From: Deltaproteobacteria bacterium
Lineage (GTDB): Bacteria; Myxococcota; Kuafuiibacteriia; Kuafuiibacteriales; Kuafuiibacteriaceae
NCBI GenBank assembly: GCA_016703535.1
Contig: JADJBV010000001.1
Span: 2,966,001-3,030,000, forward strand
DNA: 64,000 nucleotides
Direction: 5' to 3'
Below are positions 57,027-64,000 of this stretch, piece by piece. Numbering within the stretch: position 1 is the stretch's first letter; every line of letters begins with the position of its first letter. Below the pieces are notes generated by a model. That model was not told the DNA's origin and ran no database searches. It saw only the letters and a list, made by a program, of their open reading frames with translations. The translations under genes and the position numbers were made by a program.

Positions 57027-58358
57027 ATGGGTTCATTGGGTCGACGTGCGTTCCTCAAGGGGGCCGGGGTGTGTGTGGCCTTGCCGTGGCTCGAGTCGGT
57101 GGGCGGCCGTGAAGCCCGGGCCCAAGGTCGAGGCCAAAAAGCTCGGCGTTTGGTGGCCTTTTTTGCGCCCAACGGCCTACAGCCCGATCGCTGGTGGCCG
57201 TCGACGACCGGGGCAGACTTCGAGTTGCCTTCGGTCTTGGGGGCCTTCGCCGAACAACGGCGGCAACTTTTGTTGGTGCGTGGCCTGGAGAACGCCGCCG
57301 CCGACGACGGTGAAGACGGCGATCACCTCCGGGGCACGGGCACGTTCTTGACCTGCACCCGCCTCCCCAAAGGCGACGTCCCCCTGGCCAACGGGCCCTC
57401 CCTCGAGCAGGTGGCGGTCCGAGCCTTGGCGCCGGGCACCCGCTTTCCCTCGCTGCAGCTGGGGCTCGAACAAAAGGGGGGCTCAGGCCTGTGCGACGCC
57501 GACTACGCTTGCGCCTACGATCGGCACATCTCCTGGAACGACGCGAACACGCCCCTGCCGAAGATGATTGATCCTCGGCTGGTCTTCGAGCGGCTCTTCG
57601 CCGGCAGCGATCAGCGGATGAACGCCGTCGAGTTGGGCCGACGCCGCGCGCAGAAGCGGAGCGTACTCGACGCGGTCCGGGAGCAGGCCCAGGCCTTGGC
57701 TCATAGGACCAGCCAACGGGATCGGCGGAAGATCGACGAATACCTCACCGGGCTGCGGGCGCTGGAGTTGTTGGTCGAAAGCGAAGGGGTGGCCGGTCAA
57801 TGTGCGGTGGGCCCGCCAGCGGCCAACAACGGCCGCGACGTCGAGAAGACCATGAAGGCGATGAACGAATTGATGGCCGCGGCCCTCACCTGCGATCTGA
57901 CCCGCTTCATCACCTTCATGATCGGCGACTCGACCAGCACCCGGGGCCACGGCTTTTTGGGCGTGCCCGAGGCCCACCACGAGTTGTCCCATCACGGCGA
58001 TGACCCGAAAAAATTGGCCAAACTCGACGCGATCGTCACCTGGGAGGTGGCCCAGATGGCGGAGTTGGTGACCCGCCTGTCCCACGTCGAAGAAGAAGAA
58101 GGCTCCGTCTTGGACCACACTGTCCTGTTGCTCTCCACCGATGTCGTCGACGGCGATCGCCACGATCACCACGACCTGCCGGTGATCATGGCCGGCGGAG
58201 GAGGCGGGGCCCTGGCCACCGGCCAACACGTCCGCTACGGCGGCAAAGAGCCCCTGGCCAACCTGTACCTGACGATCCTGGAGGCCTTGGGCATACCAGC
58301 GCCTCAGTTCGGCGACGACGGCACCCGAGTGTTGACCGAGCTGCGAGGTCCGGCCTGA
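57027..58358 (+). CDS. DUF1552-family Tat-exported protein
   Basis: The 443-residue product begins GRRAFLKGAGVCVALPW, a twin-arginine signal. The rest has the DUF1552 pattern: LVAFFAPNGLQPDRWWP, SLEQVAVRALAPGTRFPSLQ, HHELSHHGDDPKK and ILEALGIPAPQFGDDGTRV. The fold is related to alkaline phosphatase-like proteins. The ATG abuts the DUF1592 stop and the stop overlaps the next start by one base. The pair probably acts outside the cytoplasmic membrane; the substrate is not known. Confidence 0.87.
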   Translation: MGSLGRRAFLKGAGVCVALPWLESVGGREARAQGRGQKARRLVAFFAPNGLQPDRWWPSTTGADFELPSVLGAFAEQRRQLLLVRGLENAAADDGEDGDHLRGTGTFLTCTRLPKGDVPLANGPSLEQVAVRALAPGTRFPSLQLGLEQKGGSGLCDADYACAYDRHISWNDANTPLPKMIDPRLVFERLFAGSDQRMNAVELGRRRAQKRSVLDAVREQAQALAHRTSQRDRRKIDEYLTGLRALELLVESEGVAGQCAVGPPAANNGRDVEKTMKAMNELMAAALTCDLTRFITFMIGDSTSTRGHGFLGVPEAHHELSHHGDDPKKLAKLDAIVTWEVAQMAELVTRLSHVEEEEGSVLDHTVLLLSTDVVDGDRHDHHDLPVIMAGGGGGALATGQHVRYGGKEPLANLYLTILEALGIPAPQFGDDGTRVLTELRGPA

Positions 58359-59071
58359 TGAATCGACTTTGCAAGCCAGCTTGCATTTGGGTCCTGGCCT
58401 CGTTCGCCGCCTGTGGGCGACCCGAACGCCAACACGGCCGCGTCACCTCCCTGGAGGCAGTGTCGAGCCTCGAGGCCCGCACCCGAGGCTGCGAGTCGGC
58501 GGGCCCCGACGCCGGGCAAAACTTCGCCGCGTACCTGGCCGACCTTGGAGGCCTGAGCCGCTACGTGGCCGAGCCCTACCCGTGGGTGTTGTTGCTCGAG
58601 GCCTACGACCCCAGCCAGGACGATCAACCCCCTCGCTTCGAGCTTCGCTGGTTGGAAGGCCGGCACCTGGGGGGCCCCCGTTTTCAAGTGAACTACGACG
58701 GGTACCCGGGCGGTGATCCGACCGCGGGGGCCCGCCAAGGTTTTGGCAGGGTGGCGCTGGACGCCGGCGGTTGGGTGAGCGGCGCCACGCCCACCCTCGA
58801 GTTTCCAGGGCTGGACGAAGGGCCCCGCCTGACGCTGCAGGAGGTGAAGCTGGAGGCCCAGGTGAGCCTGGACGAGCTGGGGGTGACGGTCCGCCAAGGC
58901 ATGCTCAGCGGATCGGTGGACCCCGCCGGATTGCCGGGCTGGTCTCATCCCAACGATGTCACCCCGGGCCCGCGAGGTTTCGAAGCCTGCGCCCCGGACG
59001 GGCCGTGTGAGGCCGTCAGCGTCTGTGTGGCCTTCGAGGCGGATCCGCTGCCGCCGGAAATGCAGGAGTGA
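58358..59071 (+). CDS. Lipoprotein of unknown function
   Basis: The 237-residue product starts with a lipoprotein signal (WVLASFAACGR). No family is recognised. It has AGQNFAAYLADLG and a beta-rich centre (FELRWLEGRH, LTLQEVKLEAQVSLDELG), and a Cys pair near the end (CAPDGPCEAVSVC). TGATG links it to the DUF1552 gene, so it may be a third part of that exported system. The sigma-factor gene begins 42 bases later. Confidence 0.75.
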   Translation: MNRLCKPACIWVLASFAACGRPERQHGRVTSLEAVSSLEARTRGCESAGPDAGQNFAAYLADLGGLSRYVAEPYPWVLLLEAYDPSQDDQPPRFELRWLEGRHLGGPRFQVNYDGYPGGDPTAGARQGFGRVALDAGGWVSGATPTLEFPGLDEGPRLTLQEVKLEAQVSLDELGVTVRQGMLSGSVDPAGLPGWSHPNDVTPGPRGFEACAPDGPCEAVSVCVAFEADPLPPEMQE

Positions 59072-59113
59072 GCGGTGCGCGGCGGGGCGGCCCTGGTTAA
59101 GGTGGAGGTGGGC

Positions 59114-59701
59114 GTGAGTTTGCCGATCCGAACCTTGCCCCTCGGCGGGAATGAGCCGAGCGACGCCGAGCTGGTGTCCCGGGCGCGGCTCGGCGACGCC
59201 TGGGCCGAACGGGCCCTCTACCGTCGACACGCGCCCAAGTTGCTCCGGGTGGCCCGGCGGATCTTGGGGAACGACGCCGACGCACTCGACGTGTTGCAGG
59301 AGGCGTTTTTGGCCGTATTTCAGCGGCTGGGTCAGCTGCTGGATGGTGCGGCTTTTGGACCTTGGTTGATGAGGAGTGGGGTCCGCTTGGCCTCGAAGAA
59401 GCTCAAGTGGCGCCGCTTCACCGGTCGGGTGTTCTTCACCCACGTCGATCCCTCCGAGTTGTTTGATCCGAAGCCGGACGCCCCGGCCGAGGTGAAGGAG
59501 CAGCTCCACAAGATCGGACAGGTCTTGACCCACTTGCCGGCCGACCAACGGGTCGCCTGGATCCTGCGCTACGTGGAGGGCTACGAGCTGACCGAGGTCG
59601 CCGCCGCCTGCGGCGTCTCACTCGCGACCGGCAAACGTTGGATCGCCGCCGCCCACACGAAGGTGCAGGCCAAGTTGACGGAAAAAGAGGGAGCGCGATG
59701 A
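59114..59701 (+). CDS. ECF-type sigma factor
   Basis: The 195-residue product has region 2 (SDAELVSRARLGDAWAERAL, then ALDVLQEAFLAVF) and region 4 (LPADQRVAWILRYVEGYELT, then GVSLATGKRWIAAAH). It directs RNA polymerase to its own promoters. The GTG at 59114 follows GGAGG with good spacing; a GTG 13 codons earlier is less likely. Its stop overlaps the FecR-like gene by four bases (ATGA), so that gene is the cognate regulator. Confidence 0.87.
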   Translation: MSLPIRTLPLGGNEPSDAELVSRARLGDAWAERALYRRHAPKLLRVARRILGNDADALDVLQEAFLAVFQRLGQLLDGAAFGPWLMRSGVRLASKKLKWRRFTGRVFFTHVDPSELFDPKPDAPAEVKEQLHKIGQVLTHLPADQRVAWILRYVEGYELTEVAAACGVSLATGKRWIAAAHTKVQAKLTEKEGAR

Positions 59702-60834
59702 ACGAACCCGAGGCGCCCCTCTCCCGACACCTGGAAGATCCCGCGAGTGAGGCGTTGCTCCAGGCGGGTTGGCAGGGGCTCGAGGCCCGCCGCCGAACCA
59801 AACCCCGCGATCGCCGCCCAGCCTTTGTGATGGCCGGGGCCGGGGCTCTGGCCCTGGCGGTGGCGGTGTTCGTGGGGTGGCCTTCGAAGACGCCCCCCCC
59901 TCGGGCGTTGACCTTGGCCGATGGCAACACCTTGGCCCCCAGCCTCGGCGGCCCAGGCCCTGAACGTTGGGTGTTGAGCGACGACTCCCGGCTGGAGCTG
60001 GGGCCCGGGACCAAACTGGAGCTCGGCGAAAACCGGCCCGGCCAACTGCACCTCTTGTTGCGGCAGGGACGGATGGCTCTGGACGTGCGCTCCCAGGGCC
60101 GGACCCGGTGGCGGATCGACTCGGGGTCGACCTCGATCGAAGTCGTCGGCACCCGTTTTGTCGTGGAGCGCCAAGGCGACCGGACCCAGGTGACGGTCAC
60201 GGAGGGAAAGGTGCGGGTCAGCGATCCCCACTTGGTGCCGCCGGTTCAATACCTCGGTCCGGGTGAGGTGCTTTCGCCGCCGGAGGCGCGCTCGGCCCAA
60301 ACAACTCTGGAACCCCAGGCCTCCCGCCCGCCGACCGCCTCCGAGATGAACCGACGCCGATCCCGGACGCCGGCTGCGGCCTCGACGCCAACGCCCCCGG
60401 GGCCGACCGGGCCACCCGAGTCGCCTCCGCCAACGGTTCCTCCGCCGAACCCAGCGATCACCACCCCCGCCCAGGCCGAGGACCTGCTCCGTGAAGCCGA
60501 TGAGGCCCGGCGCCGAGGTGATCATCCGCGAGCGGCGGCGATTTTGGCCCGGGTCGCCGAAGGGTCAGACACTCGAGCCGCCTTGGCCGCCTTGACCCTG
60601 GGCCGGCTCCTGCTCGACGAGCTGGAAGATCCCGCCGGGGCGGACCGGGCCTTGGTGCGGGCCCTCGCCCTCCCCTTGCCGTCGGGAATGAACGAGATCG
60701 CCTGGGCCCGGCGAGTCGAGGCCAAGGCCCGGCAGGGAGCCCGGGCCGAGGCCCAGGCGTTGGCCGACGAATACCAGCGACGTTTCCCGAGCGGCCGCTT
60801 CTGGGCCGAAGTCCAGGCCTGGAGTGTTCGATGA
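59698..60834 (+). CDS. FecR-like anti-sigma membrane protein with TPR-like C-terminus
   Basis: The 378-residue product has a short cytoplasmic part, a membrane helix near 43-62 (VMAGAGALALAVAVFVGW), then a FecR-type periplasmic domain (LSDDSRLELGPGTKLEL; TSIEVVGTRFVVERQGDRTQ; TVTEGKVRVSD). A Pro-rich linker (about 200-260) is followed by a helical TPR-like region (AEDLLREADEARRRGDHPRA). FecR proteins hold the sigma factor until an outer-membrane signal arrives. ATGA overlaps join it to the sigma-factor gene and to the next gene. Confidence 0.85.
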   Translation: MNEPEAPLSRHLEDPASEALLQAGWQGLEARRRTKPRDRRPAFVMAGAGALALAVAVFVGWPSKTPPPRALTLADGNTLAPSLGGPGPERWVLSDDSRLELGPGTKLELGENRPGQLHLLLRQGRMALDVRSQGRTRWRIDSGSTSIEVVGTRFVVERQGDRTQVTVTEGKVRVSDPHLVPPVQYLGPGEVLSPPEARSAQTTLEPQASRPPTASEMNRRRSRTPAAASTPTPPGPTGPPESPPPTVPPPNPAITTPAQAEDLLREADEARRRGDHPRAAAILARVAEGSDTRAALAALTLGRLLLDELEDPAGADRALVRALALPLPSGMNEIAWARRVEAKARQGARAEAQALADEYQRRFPSGRFWAEVQAWSVR

Positions 60835-61685
60835 ACGTGCTCCTATTGGTCGTCGGCCTGAACGCCTCGAGCCCGGTGTGGGTGGACCTCGACCCCTGCC
60901 TGGAGCAATGGGTCGCCACCGCCAGCGTCGCGGCCCTCCTGGAGGTGGAGTTCCTGCCCCGACCGATCGAGCTGAGCTCCGACGCCGGGCTGCAAGTGAC
61001 CTGTGTGGACCAGCGGGTGGAGATCGGCGCGCCCCGAGGCCGCTGGACGTTTTCGATCGTCGAGGTGTCACCGGTCGATCGGGCCCGGGCCCTGGCGGTG
61101 CTCTTGGCCGAAGAGCTGCGCGCCGAGCCGCCGGGTGCACCCCGGATCGAAGCAAGTCCCCAACTGCTCCCCGCCACCTCGAGCAGCACGGGGATCGCGC
61201 CAGCGGTCGAGAGGCGTTGGGCGCTTTTGGCCAGCACCACGCTGCTGAAGCAACTCGGCGACTCGAGCATCGCGGGTGCCCTTCAAGCTTCGGCCCTCTT
61301 CGGCGGCGGTGGGGTCCGTCCCCGGGTTGGCGGCGGGATCTGGGGCGCCGCCGCGGGCAGCGATGGCTATTTCGGCGCCTTCGTGACCGTCGGTGCCGAC
61401 TTGGCGTTGTACCAAAACGACGACTGGCGTTTTGGCCTCGAGGCCTCGGTGGCCGGCGGGGCCTTCCTGGAGGTCGAGGGGGACCGGGCGCTCGCCACCT
61501 CGACCTCCAACACCGAGGTCTCCTCCAACACGCGGCTCGGGCCCTTCGCCTTGTTGACGGGTGGCCTCTTCTTGGAGCGGAACCTCGACGACACGACGGC
61601 GATCAACTTCGAGCTGGGCGTCGGGACCTTCGTGCCGGCGGCCCCCACCGCCTTGTTTTCGGTAGGCCTGCGCCTCGATCCCTGA
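60831..61685 (+). CDS. Beta-barrel-like outer-membrane protein, unknown
   Basis: The 284-residue product has a short N-terminal hydrophobic stretch (VLLLVVGLNAS, possible signal), a charged domain to about 125, and a C-terminal half of alternating strands with Gly/aromatic pattern (ALFGGGGVRPRVGGGIWGAA; FGAFVTVGADLALYQ; LFSVGLRLDP). This fits a small outer-membrane barrel. It is coupled to the FecR-like gene by ATGA. It may be the surface part of the signalling chain; a TonB receptor is not present. Confidence 0.6.
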   Translation: MNVLLLVVGLNASSPVWVDLDPCLEQWVATASVAALLEVEFLPRPIELSSDAGLQVTCVDQRVEIGAPRGRWTFSIVEVSPVDRARALAVLLAEELRAEPPGAPRIEASPQLLPATSSSTGIAPAVERRWALLASTTLLKQLGDSSIAGALQASALFGGGGVRPRVGGGIWGAAAGSDGYFGAFVTVGADLALYQNDDWRFGLEASVAGGAFLEVEGDRALATSTSNTEVSSNTRLGPFALLTGGLFLERNLDDTTAINFELGVGTFVPAAPTALFSVGLRLDP

Positions 61686-61752
61686 GGGCGACCCCGAAGC
61701 GCGGGGCCCGAAGGTTGCCGGACCTTGGCGCTTCGAGGACACTGCACCCCTG

Positions 61753-64000
61753 GTGAGCCGGCCAATTCCGCTGGGAAACTTCGTGCTCGAAGAGCCCCTC
61801 GGCCGGGGCGGGATGGCGACCGTTTGGCGGGCCCGGCACCGGACCCAAGGGGTGCCGGTGGCGGTGAAGGTGATCACCGGCGCCTTCGCCCAGGACCCGA
61901 TGTTCCTCGAAGCCTTCGAGAGTGAGGTCCGTTCGGTGGCCCGGCTCCACCACCCGGGGATCGTGATGGTCTTGGATCACGGCCGCGCCGACCTGGAGGC
62001 CACCGAAGCCTCCAAAGGTTGGGTCGCCGCCGACGCGCCTTATTTGGTGATGGAGTTGGCCACCGGCGGCTCCTTCGATCGGCTGGAGCGGGCCCTCACC
62101 TGGCCTGAGCTCTCCCAGCTCCTCCGGACCCTGCTGGACGCCTTGGCCCACGCCCACGCCCGGGGTGTGCTCCACCGGGATCTCAAGCCCGGCAACCTCT
62201 TGGTGAGCGGCCCCAAAGACCACCGCGGGGGCCTGAAGTTGACCGACTTCGGCATCGCCCACGCCTTGGAGCGCGACGGCCCCCCACGGGCCCACGAGAT
62301 CACCGGCGGCACGCCCGCCTTCATGGCCCCCGAGCAGTTCGAACACGCCTGGCGCGACTACGGACCTTGGACCGATCTCTACGCGGTCGGTTGCATCGCC
62401 CACCTCTACGCGACCGGCCGGGTGCCGTTCCCCGGAGAGACGCCCCTGCAGCTGGCGGTGGCCCACCTGAAGCACCCGCCCCCTCGTTTGGTCCCGGTGC
62501 ACCCGATGCCCGGAGATTTGGAGGCCTGGATCCTGCGCCTCCTCCAAAAGAAGCCCAACGATCGTTATCAACGGGCCGCCGACGCCGCCTTCGCCTTGGC
62601 GGAGTTGGCCCCCGCCGCCTCCTCCCGCCGCGCCATCCCCCAAGAGCCGATCGAAGACGCCTCCACCTGGAGCAACGCCCGGCCCGAAGAGATCGTGACC
62701 GAAAGTGTGCAGGTCGAGTGGACGGTGGCCCTGCCCTTCAACGACGAAACCGAGGAACACCCACACAAAGATCTCCTGGCCTACTTCGACGAGGAGAGCG
62801 CGCCGGCTTTGCCGGACACCCCGCCGCCTTTTCCCGACGAGCCCCCCCACCCTTTGGCGCGGGTCGTGCCGCCCCTGCCCCCGTTCTGGCGGAGGCCCTC
62901 CTTGCGGGGCCCGCCGTTGTCGTTGGTGGGCGTGGGCCTTGGGTTGTTCGGACTACGGCCGATCCCGATGGTGGGCCGGGAGCGAGAACGAGACGTGATC
63001 TGGAGCGCCTTGGCCCGGGTCCGGGAGGAACGTTCGGCCCGGGCGGTGTTGCTCCAGGGCACGGCGGGCACCGGCAAAACGCGCCTGGCCCAGTGGATGG
63101 CCCAGCGGGCCGCCGAGGTCGGCAACGCCATCGTCTGGCGAGCCAGCGCCAGCTTGGACGCCGATCCTTTGCGCCGGATGGTGGCCCGGGCCCTCCGGCT
63201 GGAGGACCTGGCCCGGGACGTCTGCCTGGAGCGATGCCGGACCCTGCTCGAACATCGAGGGTTGTTGGGCAACGACGACGCCGAGGCCTTGACCGAGTTG
63301 GTGCAGCCCACCCCCGCCAACGTGGCCCCGCCCGGCCGAGTGCGGCTCCTCAAGGGGAACGAACGCTACACCTTGGTCCGTCGACTCCTGGAGCAAGAGG
63401 CCAAAGAGCGGCCGGTCTTGGTGTTGCTCGACGACGTCCACCTGTCGACCGAGCTGATCCTCTTCGCCCACACTTTGCTCGAGGCCCAAGCCCGGAGCCC
63501 CAGCCCCATCTTGGTGGTGTTGACCGCCCGCGAAGAGGCCCTCGCCGATCGGCCTCAAGAGGCGAGCCTGCTCCACCACCTGATCGGCTCGGACCGGACG
63601 GATCGGCTGGCGATCTCACCCCTCAACCCCGACGACCACCTCCGCTTGGTCGACGGCCTCCTCCGGCTGGAGCGGCCTTTGGCCCATCAGGTGGCTCGGC
63701 GCACCGCCGGCAACCCATCTTTTATAGTGGAGCTGGTGGCCGACTGGGTCCACCGCGGCGCCCTGGAGCTCGGCCAAGACGGCTTTCGGCTGGCCCCGGG
63801 TGAAAATGGCATCTTGCCCGACGGGGTCCATGAGGTTTGGGCCGAGCGGCTTTCGATCTTGTTGGCGGGCCAGCCCGAAGCGGCGACCTTGGGGTTGGAG
63901 ATCGGCGCGGTGTTGGGTCGCACGGTCTCCCAAGTGGAGTGGTCGGCCACCTGCACCTTGGCGGGCGTGTCTTTTCCCGAAGGTTTGGTCGATCTTTTGG
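61753..64000 (+). CDS. Partial Ser/Thr protein kinase-AAA ATPase fusion
   Basis: The frame runs off the window end; 749 residues are visible. The kinase domain has LGRGGMATVWRARH, VAVKVI, HRDLKPGNLL, TDFGIAHA and GTPAFMAPE, all intact. A Pro-rich linker (about 280-380) follows, then an AAA_16-type ATPase: MVGRERERDVIWSAL, Walker A GTAGTGKT, and Walker B VLVLLDD. This layout is known from MalT- or STAND-like signal kinases in Myxococcota. The start is GTG at 61753, 67 bases after the barrel gene; no strong ribosome binding site is visible. It is cytoplasmic. Confidence 0.82.
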   Translation, partial: MSRPIPLGNFVLEEPLGRGGMATVWRARHRTQGVPVAVKVITGAFAQDPMFLEAFESEVRSVARLHHPGIVMVLDHGRADLEATEASKGWVAADAPYLVMELATGGSFDRLERALTWPELSQLLRTLLDALAHAHARGVLHRDLKPGNLLVSGPKDHRGGLKLTDFGIAHALERDGPPRAHEITGGTPAFMAPEQFEHAWRDYGPWTDLYAVGCIAHLYATGRVPFPGETPLQLAVAHLKHPPPRLVPVHPMPGDLEAWILRLLQKKPNDRYQRAADAAFALAELAPAASSRRAIPQEPIEDASTWSNARPEEIVTESVQVEWTVALPFNDETEEHPHKDLLAYFDEESAPALPDTPPPFPDEPPHPLARVVPPLPPFWRRPSLRGPPLSLVGVGLGLFGLRPIPMVGRERERDVIWSALARVREERSARAVLLQGTAGTGKTRLAQWMAQRAAEVGNAIVWRASASLDADPLRRMVARALRLEDLARDVCLERCRTLLEHRGLLGNDDAEALTELVQPTPANVAPPGRVRLLKGNERYTLVRRLLEQEAKERPVLVLLDDVHLSTELILFAHTLLEAQARSPSPILVVLTAREEALADRPQEASLLHHLIGSDRTDRLAISPLNPDDHLRLVDGLLRLERPLAHQVARRTAGNPSFIVELVADWVHRGALELGQDGFRLAPGENGILPDGVHEVWAERLSILLAGQPEAATLGLEIGAVLGRTVSQVEWSATCTLAGVSFPEGLVDLL

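Overview
The window looks like a chromosomal segment of a high-GC member of the Myxococcota or a related former deltaproteobacterial lineage. Two secreted proteins (1716-3395 and 5072-6934, minus strand) end in a Cys-Ser-Cys-Arg motif, one hydrophobic segment and a basic tail, as in MYXO-CTERM sorting signals. The window is also rich in lipoproteins, Ser/Thr kinases and a DUF1592/DUF1552 pair, all common in that group. No rRNA, tRNA or CRISPR array was seen.

Layout. (1) 1-6934: surface and secreted proteins: a partial Ig-repeat/P-domain lipoprotein, a pentaheme cytochrome, a duplicated-domain lipoprotein and a matrixin-like metalloprotease. (2) 7015-14510, minus: a seven-gene envelope cluster (two LPP20-family lipoproteins, a trypsin-like S1C protease, a CsgG-like protein, an LpoB-like lipoprotein, a COG3014-like TPR lipoprotein and a tandem-domain LPP20 protein), with a good sigma-70-type promoter in front of it. 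(3) 14766-18063, plus: a GT4 glycosyltransferase, a small Cys-containing secreted protein and a subtilase-like protein. (4) 18074-20286: a decayed IS66-family element with an open tnpB and broken tnpA and tnpC. (5) 38420-20715, minus: one continuous str-S10-spc-alpha array from rpsL to rplQ (29 genes), carrying tuf, fusA, secY, adk and rpoA. It lacks rplC (L3) between rpsJ and rplD, rpsD (S4) between rpsK and rpoA, and map and infA after adk.

(6) 39176-42641, plus: an NtrB-like histidine kinase and its NtrC-like sigma-54 activator, overlapping by 11 bases. (7) 49433-42656, minus: a tightly coupled redox operon made of a three-module heme lipoprotein (interrupted by a one-base frameshift), a small cupredoxin, a transmembrane Ser/Thr kinase with a PEGA domain, an outer-membrane barrel with one N-terminal heme site (Cyc2-like layout) and a cupredoxin/diheme cytochrome fusion. 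It looks like an electron conduit with a kinase built in. (8) 52679-49515, minus: nuoM and nuoN without nuoL directly upstream. (9) 52799-55103, plus: RlmM-like rRNA methyltransferase with an Arg/Gly repeat tail, then a CitE/HpcH-like lyase.

(10) 55134-64000, plus: DUF1592 lipoprotein, DUF1552 Tat-exported protein, an unknown lipoprotein, an ECF sigma factor, a FecR-like anti-sigma protein, a small barrel-like protein and a partial Ser/Thr kinase-AAA ATPase. Most of these junctions overlap by one to four bases, so this is probably one operon combining an exported protein pair with cell-surface signalling.

All functional calls rest on reading motifs and gene order by eye; no database search was possible. 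Nearly every real gene has long open frames on its opposite strand, caused by high GC, and these were left out.
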